DNA of 36,487 nt, from assembly GCA_036897625.1 (NCBI GenBank), contig JAYMTA010000162.1, positions 1-36,487 of the forward strand, given 5' to 3'. The translations under genes were made by a program, and so were the position numbers. Below are positions 1 through 14,000 of this stretch, piece by piece. The DNA is from Pelargonium cotyledonis (lineage: Eukaryota; Streptophyta; Magnoliopsida; Geraniales; Geraniaceae). A model generated the notes under the pieces. It saw nothing but the letters and a program-made list of their open reading frames with translations, made no database searches and was not told where the DNA came from. How positions within the stretch are numbered: position 1 is the stretch's first letter; every line of letters begins with the position of its first letter.

Positions 1-409
1 TTTTTGGTGTCTATTTCCTTGTTTTCCCCCCCCCCCCCCCCCCCCCCCTAAAGTTTGTCCGGTTAAATATGATCTATTGTTCCAGTAAGATCTCTCTTAA
101 TATTTTTCTGACATTTTTTTTAACTCTTTTCTGGTTTCTGGTTTACATTATTTATTGCTATGATGAAACTGTGGAAACTAACAATTTGAGAGCATCCATT
201 TTCATTTGTTTCCAGTTTGCTTAATGGTCTAAAAATGAGAAATTTGATAATTTACTTTCTTGCAACAAAATGTGCTTACTAATTGTATTTTCTACCTTTT
301 TTTTCATCAAAACAGTTGACATTTTCCATAACCAAGTTTGCTTTCTGTAATTCATTTTCCAATGGTTAAAAGAATTTTTTAAGCATTTGGATCTTCCTTT
401 TTTGTGCAG
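1..409 (+). other. Partial intron of MDN1 upstream of the first visible exon
   Basis: No coding sequence is visible. The stretch is T-rich and ends in a good acceptor (tttttgtgcag at 399-409) feeding the exon at 410. It contains a 23-base run of C at 26-48. The preceding MDN1 exons are outside the window. Confidence 0.75.
26..48 (+). repeat. Run of 23 cytosines
   Basis: A homopolymer C run in an MDN1 intron, in otherwise AT-rich DNA. Confidence 0.95.
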
Positions 410-2008
410 GAAATTCGGGTAGCAGAAAGTTTTAGACTTTTTTCCACTATATCGACTTGCAAGCTTGATGCATTTCGGGGTACTGAAGGTAATATCAACT
501 TCGAAGTCGACAACAGTTATTTCTTATTCACATTTTTGTGAATATATATATGTATAAGTTTATTTTTCGGTTGCTTTTGAGTTGCTTTGACTGCTATTTG
601 GCATCAATTTCAATCACGAACTGTGTATACCTTTGCTCAAGGATGCATATTTCTCTGTTCCATGCGACCTATTGACTATCAGGGAATCTACTTGTAGTTA
701 TTTATTGCTCTCACCGTCCCAAAATGAGTGTCCTTAATTATATTTTGTGAAAAATTAAGGAGATGTTAGCTAGTGTGATATATATACTCTTGTATCCTCG
801 TGACTATGTGTTTAGGGATACTAACTAACTTGTTAAAAGGATACTATTGACACTTCATACATAACTAACTTACTAAAAAAGGAAAGATGACACTCATTTT
901 GAGACAAAAGTTCAAGGGAAATGGGACACTCATTCTAGGATGGAGGGAGTATTATTTTACTTTATTGGTTAACGACTTTCTATTATTAGACAAATAACGG
1001 TGCATAGCTTGGTTCGCTTATAAGTAAATGGTATATAGTTTTGATAATAAACCTTATCCTATACCTATAATTCTTTATAACAACGAACTTTTCAACGTTT
1101 AAACTCATTTTCTTATGTATGAAGTATGATCTTTTGAAATTATAATAAGAATCATATTTGTCCTTTTGGGTTGACAGGTGCTACTTTACTAGGAGTTCTA
1201 TGGAGAAGAGTGATGATTGGAACCCCGAGTGACGAAGACTTGCATGTTATTGTGAAAACATGGTTTCCAAATTTGGAGGCACTTTCTGAAAAGCTCATAG
1301 GTAGACTACTCATCCTATGTTATGAATTTCTTGTTTCAGATTAGGCATGCCATACTTACACGTGAGTGATATCTCTGGCAGAAACCTATAGAAGGGTGAA
1401 TACTACACCAGACCAACTTGTGGGATTTCAGTCTGGAAATTCTGCTTGCTTCAGTTCTCTCAGCCGATTCTCGTTAAGGTATTGGACAATGTTAGATATA
1501 TTTTGTTTTGCATGTTAAGCTTGATTGGATCCTTATCTTTGTTTTTAATGACAGGGATCTCCTTAAATGGTGCAAGAGAATTTCAAGATTAGGTTTTAGC
1601 TTCGCGGGTTATGGTTTGTCAGCCTATGAGTGCCATTGCATTTATCAAGAGGTATGTCTCACAGATTTTTTCCCTTGTAGCAGGGCAAACATTTAATTTG
1701 CCTAGAAAGTGAAACAATGTTTTTGTCCTCAGGCTGTAGACATATTTGCATCATCTTCAACATCTGTAGATAACCGTTTGATTACAATGAAAGACATTGC
1801 AAGGGCATGGTCTGTTCCAGTTTCTGTGGCAGATTCTTTGTATCCTCGTGATAAACCCATGATTCAGGTTTCTCTATTTTTTTTTATTGCTATTAGTAAT
1901 CTGTTTGATTAGATAGAATATTCTGTTTATCAATTTTGAACTGAACTGCAGGATTTGCCTTCAGAACTAAGAATTGGACGGGTTGCTCTACAGCGTATGC
2001 AAGCATTG
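410..2008 (+). other. MDN1: MDN1 exons 1-6: C-terminal part of AAA1 and bridge to AAA2
   Basis: Exons: 410-488, 1178-1300, 1382-1478, 1555-1651, 1733-1867, 1952-2008. They encode 196 residues. No P-loop is present; the AAA1 Walker A must lie upstream. The segment RDLLKWCKRIS, split across the junction 1478/1555, is the typical lid-domain motif that closes a midasin AAA module. Similar motifs recur after AAA4 (VRDLLSWV) and AAA5 (LRDVIRSC). Introns are 76-114 nt, except the first (689 nt), which holds a MITE. Phase at position 410 is 0, inferred from continuity with the rest. Confidence 0.85.
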
Positions 2009-5000
2009 GTGTGTGGAAGCTTTTGACTGTCTTTGTTACCTGATGAGCTTTATTAACCTTCTTGCTTACATGTTCATGTGATTACTGCAGTCACGGTGCC
2101 AAAAGAGGTCTTTTGTTGAGATCCGAAGTTCTCTGCATTTGCTTGAGAGAATAGCTTGCTCTGTTAAATGCAATGAGCCTGTACTCTTGGTTGGTGAAAC
2201 TGGTACAGGGAAGACTACTCTTGTACAGAATCTAGCTGTTAGACTTGGTCAAAGGCTTACAGTTTTGGTATGTTGGGGAGAACCTCTTTGTGTGTGTATT
2301 AATAAGAGCTTTTACATTTGAGGCGTCTTTTTTAAATAAGCTTGAATAACTGTTAATTTGTGATTCATTGCAGAATTTAAGCCAACAAAGCGACTCTGCA
2401 GATTTATTAGGAGGGTTTAAGCCTATGGATGCACAGTTCATATGTATACCCCTTTATAAGGAGTTTACAGATTTGTTTTCGAAGACCTTTTCTATGACGG
2501 TATTTCTGCATTTCAAAATTTTTTGGTTGGATCCAATCTGTCTACTGTTCTTTCTGCCAACTGACTTGAACTATTCTATGTTGTTGTGCAGGCCAATGTT
2601 AAGTTTTTGGACTGCTTGCAAAAACATTTAAGTTATGAAAATTGGAAAATGCTATTATCCGGTTTTCAAAAAGGTGTTGATTTTTTCCGGAAATCTATAC
2701 AAGTGTCTCGATCAGGGAATGGCAGTAAGCGTAAGAGGGATGAAGAGGAGCTCAAAGCATGGGAGAACTTTTCTGTGAAACTTGAAACTGTTTGTGGGCA
2801 AGTTGGAGCATCATCTGGAATGATATTTTCATTTGTAGAGGGAGCCTTTATAACTGCACTTAGGAATGGTGAGTGGATCTTGCTTGACGAAGTGAATTTG
2901 GCTCCTCCAGAGACCTTGCAGAGAATAATTGGCGTTCTTGAGGGAGAGAAAGGTTCACTCTGTTTAGCTGAAAGAGGGGATGCCAATTATATCGACAGGA
3001 ATCCAAATTTTCGTATTTTTGCTTGCATGAATCCAGCAACTGATGCTGGGAAGCGAGATTTACCAAATGCTCTAAGGAGCAGGTTTACAGAGTACTTTGT
3101 TGATGATGTTTTGGAGGATGAAGATTTGACTTTGTTTATTAATCAATTTATGGATGACAGTCAATCCAATAGAGAATTAGTTAATAAAATAGTGCGGTTT
3201 TACAAAGCAGCAAAAAAGGAATCTGAAGAAAGGTTGCAGGATGGGGCTAATCAGAAACCGCAGTACAGTTTAAGGTCTCTATACCGAGCACTTGAGTATA
3301 CAAAGAAGGCGACAAAGAAATTTAAATTTAGAAAATCAATCTATGATGGATTTTGTATGTTCTTTCTCACTTTGCTGGATGGACCTAGTGCTAAGATAAT
3401 GAACCAGATGATTTTGACATATCTGTTGGGGGGAAAACTACCTCCAAACTTACCTTATGGAGATTACCTAAACATTGATAACTCAAAGTCTGAGGATGAG
3501 AATTATGTAGTCACTAAAACTGTTGAGGAGCATCTTAGGAGCTTGGCACGTGCTATTTTTGTTAAGAGATATCCAGTTCTCCTACAGGGCCCCACGTCAA
3601 GTGGAAAAACTAGCCTTGTACAGTATCTTGCCGCAAAAACTGGTCATGAATTTGTACGAATCAATAATCACGAGCACACAGATTTGCAGGAATATTTAGG
3701 TTCTTATGTAACTGATGAATGTGGGAAGCTTGTATTTCATGAAGGTGTTTTGGTTAAAGCTGTAAGGTTTGGTTATTGGATTGTTCTAGATGAGCTTAAC
3801 CTTGCCCCTTCTGATGTGCTGGAAGCATTGAATCGATTGCTGGATGATAATAGAGAGCTCTATGTTCCCGAACTGGGTGAAACCATACGGGCACATGAAA
3901 ACTTTATGCTTTTTGCCACACAAAATCCACCAACCTTTTATGGAGGGCGTAAAATGCTTTCTCGAGCATTTCGCAACCGATTTGTGGAGATTCATGTTGA
4001 GGAAATTCCAGAAGATGAGTTGAGCACAATATTAACAAACAGGTGTAAAATCCCAGAAAGCTATGCCAAGAAAATGGTTGATGTGATGAAGGAGTTGCAG
4101 GTGCACAGACAAAGCAGCAAAGTCTTTGCTGGAAAACATGGGTTTATAACTCCTCGAGACTTGTTTCGCTGGGCTGATCGTTACCGGGAATTTGGAATGT
4201 CATATGGAGATTTGGCCAAAGATGGTTATTATCTTTTGGCAGAAAGGCTACGAGATGAAAGTGAAAAATCTGTCGTTCAAGATGTTCTTGAAAGGCATCT
4301 CAACGTTAAAGATTTTAAAGATGGCTTGTACAAGCAGGTATGATTTTAACCTCATATTCCATGTAGAGGATTTTCATATACCCTATAGTCTCTATTAATT
4401 TTCTAGGGTTTTCATTCCTGCTGATTATATTAGATTTTGGAAGCACACTCCCTTTTTACTTGGTGCTGTACTGAAATTACAATTTGCTTTGCAATTGCTT
4501 CTCTATTATTAATTGCAATTTGTCCATTGTCAATGTAATTTGTTATGGTGTAGAAAAGGATCGCATGACTCATTGACCTTGTCGTATCATTTTTGCATTA
4601 TGTACTTTTGTTGAATTCAGAATTTTGGACTCCTCTGAATTATTTATTAAATATTTTTATTTTACTTTGACACCTAGATTTGTTGGGACCTATGTTTTGT
4701 AATCCGGGTTATTGGTTGAGCGGAACATATCCTTAAAAGCTGTTCTTATCAATGTTTCTGTTTTTTTTTTTTTTCAATATTCAGGAATCAGTTGACTTTG
4801 CACAGGTTTCCAAGTCTGCTGAGAAGTATGTAATCTAATTCTTGGTTCTGCTAGCTTGTGCTTGACTTTGTCAAGATATGATTTGATTGATTTCTCACTT
4901 ATGACATGGTATATTGTAGTGTCATTTGGACAAAAAGTATGCTGAGGTTGTACTTTCTTGTTGAGCGTTGCTACAAGTTGCGTGAGCCTGTTCTCCTTGT

Positions 5001-8000
5001 TGGTGAAACCGGTGGAGGAAAGACTACTGTCTGTCAGTTGTTGAGTATGCTATTGGGGCTGGAATTGCACATTTTGAATTGCCACCAGTATTCTGAAACT
5101 TCTGATTTCATTGGGGTTTGTACCCTGTTACTTGGCTCTTTGAATTCATCTTGCCACATTATCATCTGACCTCAGCTTTTCAAACTATTTGCAACTGGCT
5201 AGAGGATTAATGTCCTCTGTTAGAAAAAACTAAATAATATGCTCTTTTACAGGGTTTCTATCCTGTCCGAGAAAGATCGAAACTGGCATCAGAGTACAAG
5301 GATCTAGTTGAACAGTTGGTGCTGTCAAAGGCTGTTACCTGTTTTTCTTCAGAACTGGTATGCTATCTTTCTCTCTCTGTTTTATGTTTGTTTTTTTGTC
5401 AGCGTTATGGTGTTGGTTAAGTGTTTTACTCTGTTGTTTCTTTTGTCGTAGACAATATCTTCCGATATTGGTCAAGCTTCTTCAACTCTTGATCAGCTGG
5501 CCGTAATTCTGAACAGTTACAGAGAAGGTCTGGTGTCATCTCCCGATGTCACTGTAGAAGATCTTGATAATTCTGAGCAAATAATGGTTAACCTTTCTCA
5601 GCTACACCAAAAGTGGCAGATGATTTTTATGTGGAAAGATGGACCTCTTGTGCAAGCAATGAAGGCTGGCGATCTATTTCTTGTGGATGAAATTTCCTTG
5701 GCTGATGATAGTGTACTCGAAAGATTGAACAGTGTCTTGGAGCCTGATAGAAAATTGGTCGGTAACCCTCTCGTTTAGATTATGTATCTTTTATCATAAG
5801 TGAGACCTGTTGCACAAGCTGTTAGAAATAGCTGTACTTTCTATAGATGTTCTAGACACAGTTCAATTGGTTTCACCTATGCTCTAATATTAGTATGAAA
5901 TGTTCAATATAATACTTTCTGCTGCTCTTATATTTGTTTTGCTGTCTCAGATCTTACATCTGATGTAATTTGACATTCAGTAATTTTGCTCTATACAATG
6001 CTAAAATTAGAATCTTTTTGGGGTCCTTTGTGACTATCTTTATATTTGTCATGTTTGACCATCTTTGAGGCGTCAAGTGATGCACTCATGGTCCATATTA
6101 CGAGTTCTTTGGATAGTTGGTATTATGATGGATCAGATTTCAATAGATAATCAGAACTGATGTTTCAGAAGTTCTATATGAGGTGAAATTGGGCGAATTA
6201 AGGATATCCTAGCTGTACTGATTGATCAAGTGAGCATATTTGTATGATGAAAAGTATTCTTCACAAAATTTTAGAAGCTGTTAGGCGTAGGAAGGGGTAT
6301 CTATGATATATCCTTCAAGAATAAAGGCCAAACACATTGGCTTTAACTCTTCTTTCTTTTTATTCCATATCTTTTCCTTTTGCAGTTATTGGCTGAGAAA
6401 GGGGGACCTATCTTGGAGAAAATTACTGCACATCCAAGCTTTCTTGTTCTTGGGACTATGAATCCTGGTGGTGATTATGGAAAAAAAGAACTATCTCCAG
6501 CGCTTCGTAATCGATTTACTGAGATATGGGTTCCTTCTGTTAGTGATTCAAATGAGCTCAGAAGTATTGCCTTTGAGAGGTGTGTGAATTTTTTATTAAT
6601 CATTTTCATTAAGATACTTTATTTGGATTAACTCTTTGTTGATTGATTTCATTGTTATTTATTTGTATCTTAAGGTTTTCGAATCCAGAACTGACACGCT
6701 TCGTGGATCCTATGCTAAATTTCTGGGAAGTAAGTTCAAATCCAATTCATTTGTGCATTTTTGTGTAACGGTTCTTTAATTTAAACAATAGTATGTTGAT
6801 TGTTATTGTAGCTGCTATATATTTGCGAATGTTAAATTAAATACACGTCCGTTCATGCACACTTATGGTTTGGTAATGTAAAGAGTTCAAAGTTCAAACT
6901 CTAACATTTTTGTTCCTATTTTACAATTTGTAATTTGTTTTCACATATTTACATCTTAGACTCAGATGAATGTCTTCATTGAAATGACTCCACCCATTTT
7001 AGTGAAGACATGCATAAAAATATGCCACAGATAGCTTAGAAACAGTTGTGTTCATATCATTTGTGGGTGTGGCTGACTCCTCCTTGAGATATCCCTATGA
7101 TTATCCAATGCAAAAGGATCATGAGTAATCAGAAACAAAAATAAATAGAAACATAATCTCCGATTATGGGAGAAATTGGCTATAATCTTCTCTAATCTCA
7201 GTTTTGCTTATGTGTCAAATGACTTTGGTGATATATTCAAAAAAATCTCAAACATTGATTGGAGTGGGTAGGTTATTGTCATCCCTATCCATTCTGCCTC
7301 TACATCTTTTTGCATAGCTTTTAATCCCTTTGTATTGTGGTTTTAATTGCATCCACGATCATATTCTTGTATGCTGCTCAGCTGGTAGATGACGTTTTTG
7401 TCATCCTCTCTCGAACATGTTTTCTCATGGACTTGAAGCTCAGATTTAGACCCTGCGCTTGAACTAATGGATCTCTCTTGTTCTTTTTATCTTGTTATCG
7501 ATAATTTTGGGTATGCATCAAGTCTTATATGGGGTTCCTTTGTTTCTATATTTACTTTCATGTTCAATTTCTGCAGTAATTTACATAGAAATATATTGTG
7601 GTTTCTGTATGTTTGTTGGAAAATCCTGATACATTTGGGTATTGCTGATTTTTCTTTACAGTGGTTCAACCAGTTACAGATGGGGAGACTGCTTACTGTG
7701 AGAGACCTCCTTTCATGGGTTGCTTTTACTAACGCTACTGAAAAAAGCTTAGGACCTGAGTATGCCTTCCTTCATGGGGTTTTTCTTGTTTTGCTTGATG
7801 GACTAAGTCTAGGTATGCTCATGCCTTGTTGTAGCTTTTAATCTGTTATAGGACTTCCTCTGTTGAACTTTGAACGTGCTTTTTGCATTAAATGACTCTC
7901 TTTGTATCATTGTTACTTTTCTTCAATCATGGCCTTTTCTCTTGCATCTGTATTTCAGGGACTGGTATTTCAAAGAAGGATGCTGCTAATTTGAGGGAAA

Positions 8001-11000
8001 GATCCTTGCTTTTTCTTTCAGAGAAACTCAAGGTTCATTTTCTTTTCCAAGGTTTAATGTACATAGGTTTGACGTTGCTTTATATTTTGATCCTTCTTTT
8101 GGTTCTGTCCACATGTTTACTTTCTTGGCACTTTACAACTTTATCATTAGCCTTGTTTTTTCAAATGGTGCCGTCACACCAAACTTTCCTCAAAATGTAC
8201 ATGCTTGGGTATTGTTGGGGTGGGGGAATCAGTGGACAATGCAGAAAGCATTTGCAGACTTTTGAAATACATTGTCTTCTAGTTATTTTTGATTGCTTTC
8301 TACTTTTTATGTGAATAATTATGGTAAAAAAAATGCCTCCATTTACTTTTACATTCAGTGTAAGTTTTAAAGTTAATTGTAAGGGATGAAGAAGAATGAT
8401 TTCATTTTACTACTACAGGTGGATAATACTAGTTGCAGTGACTCGAGTCTTTCAAAGTTGGAAAATTATGGTTGGGGTGATCTTGAAACAACTAGGGAGG
8501 TTTCTAGCTGCGATGATATGCAATGTGACAACATATTTGGCATCAATCCATTCTACATCGAGAAAGGTACCTTTTCCGATACTTTTAGTATGTTTACTTG
8601 GTAAATTTATTTAAATAAAACTATTATCAGGAGAGGGTTAGGAAGGATCAAGGGACTACAAATGAGGTTTTCTAGCAACTTAAGTTTTGTCTTTTTTCAT
8701 TTTATGGAAGGGTAGAGGCTTTCAGGTTTTTTTAGTCAATTTTCTCAAGTGTCAATGGAAATATGTTATTGATTGTAATCTGAGGGTAGAGTGCCCAGCT
8801 TGGGAAATTCTATGCCCATACTGCTTGGAGATAGAGTAATGAGTCACCCCATGCGGTTGATTAGCTAGCTTATTGTAGCTCTGCTGTTTTGTTATGTTAT
8901 GTTATAGAAATCAAAACAAACAAAAGAAGATTTTCAACCCCTGTTTTACTCTGCTTTGCAAACCTCTCTTCTTTTCCCATTTCTAAACTTAGACTATCTT
9001 GTCGGTTACATTCTCCCTTTTTTATTCCTATTAATCATGTCACTGACTTAAGTTATGCCTATAGGTAAAGTTGACTTTGTGATTGGGGGATTTGAGTTTT
9101 TGGCTCCCACAACGCGTAGAAATGCCTTGCGAGTACTCCGGGCCATGCAGCTTTCTAAGCCTGGTATGTATTGTCATTGCTAACAGTTCTGCTTCCATTG
9201 CTCCTTCATTATAAACTGGCCTCTTCGTATATAACTTTCTACATGCTATGTTTTCCAGTTTTACTTGAAGGTAGTCCAGGAGTAGGGAAAACAAGCTTAA
9301 TTGTTTCCTTGGGAAAATATTCTGGGCATAAAGTTGTTCGGATAAATCTGTCCGAGCAGGTTAGTCTTCCCCTCCTTTACTTGTATTATTATATTCTAAT
9401 ATCAATGTTTTGGTTTTGTTTCTGCAACTCAGTTATACTTCTGGTGCAGACTGACATAATGGATTTGTTGGGGTCGGACTTACCTGTTGAAAGTGATGAA
9501 GGAATGAAGTTTGAATGGTCTGATGGAATCCTTTTGCAGGTAAGATGGCTTTGTTTTTTTTTTTTTCTTTCTATTTATTCTCCTCCCTTATATCCATCAA
9601 TTCTTATATTTTGTGTGCCATTGATTACTTAAGATTTATTCTGACATACACTCCTCATTTACTGAAGGCTTTGAAGGAGGGATGCTGGGTTCTTCTTGAT
9701 GAGCTTAATCTTGCACCACAATCCGTCTTAGAGGTGCTTTATTGCACCTCCATTTATTTTCCACTAGTTTTTTTTTTTTCCTGCTGCATACTTTCTTCTT
9801 TTGTACTATCTGCAAGTAACTTCTATGGACGAATGCTTATCTGTATCAGGGACTTAATGCTATTCTGGATCATCGAGCTGAGGTTTTTATTCCTGAGCTA
9901 GGTCGTACTTTTAGGTGCCCATCATCTTTCAGAATTTTTGCTTGTCAAAACCCTACCAATCAAGGTGGTGGCAGAAAGGGTCTTCCAAAATCCTTCCTTA
10001 ACCGTTTCACTAAGGTATGTTTTCTTTATTCTGAATGTTGCTATGGATATTGAGCATGCGTTGACATGGTTTTATACAAGTACTTTGGAGTGTGCTTTAG
10101 CTAACTGCTTTATTGTTATTGGTTTCAGGTTTATGTGGATGAGTTAGTTGAGGATGATTATCTTTTCATATGTAGCTCACTTTATCCATCCATTTCAAGG
10201 AATCTACTTTCTAAACTTATATTATTTAATAAACGATTGCATGAAGACACCATGATATATCATAAGTTTGGTCAGGATGGCTCGCCTTGGGAGTTTAATC
10301 TGCGAGATGTAATTCGGTCATGTGAGGTTATTCAAGGTGTGATCCCAACGCTCTGCTTCTTAAACTGTTTATATGGTTAAATTAACAGTGTTAAAAAAAA
10401 AAGTGTTAGTTTTCTGAGATCTTGTTGCTTTAAATTTTAGGGGCTCCAGAGAAAACAAGAATTGATTGTTTCCTCAACATTCTCTATCTACAAAGAATGC
10501 GTACAGCCTCTGATCGCTTAGAAGTCCTTCAGCTCTATGAAGAGGTGTTTGCAGTGAAGCCATATATTGATCCTTTCCCAAGGGTGCACCTAAATTCACA
10601 GTACTTAATTGCGGGGAACTCTGCAATTAAGAGGAATTACACTCAGTCGTCTAAAATTCTTAGTGATCAACTTAAACTTTTGCCGGGAATTCGTCACAGC
10701 TTGGAAGCTGTTGCGCATTGCGTACAACATCAATGGCTCTGCATATTGATTGGTCCATCATCATCTGGAAAGACGTCATTGATAAGATTACTTGCTCAGC
10801 AGACTGGTAATTCACTGAACGAATTGAATCTTTCTTCTGCAACTGACATCTCTGAACTACTTGGATGCTTTGAGCAGTATAATGCCTACCGTGAATTTCG
10901 TTGTGTTGTATCCCAAGTTGAGTGTTACATCAATGAGTACTGCAGTCTACAATTGGAGTCCTCAATGGAGGCATTCCTTGGTGAAAGGAAGGATTTATTT

Positions 11001-14000
11001 AGGAGCTGGCTGGCATTATTATCTAAGATGGAATATGATTTTGTGTCAACTTCTGCATCTATGTATAATGGAAAACAGAAGGACATTGGTAATTCTCTGT
11101 GCTTCTTGGTCGAGATCATTGGACAACTAAAGTTGGATCTGGAGAAAAATGATTTACCCGTATCTTGGTCAAGCAAGGAACTCAATAAAATCATGAGCAC
11201 ACTTTTAAAATTGCAAGAAGACCACCAGAGGAAGAAATTTTCAGCAAAATTTGTATGGGTGGTTGGGCAATTAATTAAGGCTATAGAAAATGGAGAATGG
11301 GTTGTTCTTGAGAATGCAAATCTTTGCAATCCCACGGTATGTCAGTTCTGTGAATGCTTTCTATCCATATTTTGTTTCTCTTGTCTGTCACAGTTTCAAA
11401 ACCGTTTACTTAATTTTTTTAATTGTTAATTGTAGGTTCTTGATAGAATCAACTCTTTAGTGGAGCCATCTGGATCAATTACAGTTAATGAGTGTGGAAC
11501 GGTTGATGGTAAACCAGTTGTTCTGCACCCACACCCAAATTTTCGAATGTTCCTTACTGTTAACCCAAGCTACGGTGAAGTGTCCCGTGCAATGCGAAAT
11601 AGGGGAGTTGAAGTATTTTTAATGCAACCATATTGGCTTGTTGAAAAGGAAAATGGATACGGTTGTGAGGATTTGGAACTCAAGGATGTGAAGAGATTTA
11701 TTGTTTTATCGGGTATTCCTGTTGGTAGATTGGTCTGTTCAATGGCCGAAGCACATGTCTATGCTAAGTGTGAAGGTCTACGGCTTAATGTTCACATTAG
11801 TTATCTTGAGCTAGCGCGTTGGGTTCAGCTCTTCCAGCAGCTTCTTATCAATGGAAATCAGCCTATGTGGAGCCTTCACATAAGTTGGGAGCACACATAT
11901 CTTTCGTCTTTAGGTGAGGCTGAGGGATGGGGTATTGTTAGTCATGCTAAATTGGCTTATTTGTCGGTCACTGAATTGTCTAAACCTGATTCATCATGGG
12001 GATATTCTTTAAGCCTGCCTGGTGGATGGCCAATGCCGTTGAAGTTAAGAGACTTTGTGTGCTATTCAAAAGAAGCATCCATCAAACAAACATGTTCATA
12101 TCTTGGCTTCTTGGGGGCTCAGTTTGCATCTTGTGAGTTGGGAACTGCATGGGATAAATATTCTTTGGATCAAACTTCTGCTAGTGGTTATGCAAGGGCA
12201 TACATGATGGATACTATGTTGTTACATAAAATCATATATTCTAAGTCTTCAACTGGGTTAATATCATACTCATGTCAGAATGAAGCCCCTAATTCAGTAT
12301 TAGGTGATAAGTTGTTTTTTGCTGCCAACTGGACAGTTGAACAGATCACTGAAAGGGATCTTAACCTGTACCTTATTTGGTTTGGCTGGTTTGGTTCTCA
12401 GTTGGAGCCCTTTTCTCATTTTTTCAAATCTTTCCCAAGTTTGCTAAAAGAAGAATTGAAGCATCCCATCTGGAAACGTGTTCATGCCTGCCGCGAAGAC
12501 CTTAAATCACTTCTGAATATAGATCTAGATGTACAGCCGATGCTTTCATTTGACTTGGTTGAATTAGCTTCTTTTGATGACAGGTCGAGAATGTCCAGTG
12601 AAGTTCTCTCAAAGGCTGTTAGTTGCATCACTCTGCTAAGGCTGAGTTACCAGCAATGGAATGCTGAGAGTATCCATGACTACTGTGATGAAACTCAGTG
12701 TTTCAAACCTGTACTGAAATCTTTGCAAATTTTGGAGAAGAAAATTCTTGATGTGGTTGTTGACTCTCTTTCCTTTGATCTTCTAGTTCAATTGTACAGT
12801 GACCTACTGGACAATCACATGTTATTTTGGAAAAATATTGTGGCATCTCATCTTGAGGACTTGGCAATTTCTGGGCGCTCTATGGTGAAAAGCATCACAA
12901 AGATGCAGGATATCTTTCCAAGTGCAGTTAACACTGTACTGGTAAACTCATTACACCTTGTATCATAATCGCCTTTCCTTTTAATTTGCTATAGTCACTA
13001 TATAACTTTACTTTTTATGGAATAGATGGAGGTCAGGAATCTAGAAAAAGTTTGGCACTTTCAAGCACAAAAATCCTTGCTGTGGGTTCATGGTGGTCAT
13101 CCATTTTTGCCTTCGTCATATGACCTATTTCATAAGCAGCATCAGCTTATTGTGCTTTGTGAGTCATTTTGGCCCACAGAGAGGAGAAAGTCGTGGAAAC
13201 ATGGTACAGTATATTTATCATCTTAGAGTGCTTGCAAATTTACTAAATTTATCTGTCTTGATTTTTTTATGTCTGTTTTTGTTTCAGTGGATGATTGTCT
13301 TACTAAGGTTGTTGCATCTTCTAATCCTGACCTTCGGTTACTTGCAATACAAGGTAGAACCTTCATATTTCTCTATGATAGAGCATTGGATGTCGTGCTG
13401 ATATTTTGTCCAAGCTTTCTTATCTTTTTATGTTACTGTATTAGAACTGGAAGTGAAAACCCTTTAGCTATGAATATAGGGCCAGTGTTTAAGAGAATTG
13501 GGAAATTTAACTATGCTTTGTTACTAGCTCCACACCATTCTTCCAGATTTATACTTTATGTGAAGTCAAAATCCAAAATATGAAACTCTTGTCCTTTTAA
13601 CTTGACAGTGTCACCAAAATGACTAGATGAATATTACAAGACAAAAAAAATCACATGAAATGCTACTGCTGCATTTATGCAAATAAAAAGTCAGTGATCA
13701 TTACCTTCTACAATGCGGTAAACAGTTCAGTGGACCAGTGAACAATAAATTACTCTAAAGAATTGTTAGAATATGAAATCAGATGTAAAGTTCTGCACTT
13801 TGGCTACCTTGTTGTTCTATTGTAACTGTTATCCTATTGACTGTTTCTGCTCATATAAAATAATTTTGTTGTTGATGCCTAAGTTGCACGGATACGGATA
13901 CGTGACACGCAGTATGATACGATACGCATACGGCGATACGCAATTTTCATAAAATATGGGATACCTTACGTTACAATACGTTTGCTAAAAATAAATAAAA

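Noticed and set aside
7892..8314. 140-codon hydrophobic open frame on the + strand, like a membrane protein
   Set aside because: It is T-rich intron sequence around the small AAA5 exon 7959-8032, in another frame. Phe/Leu/Ser-rich translations are typical of introns.
10925..11335. 136-codon open frame on the - strand
   Set aside because: It is antisense to the AAA6 exon; the sense strand is clearly coding.
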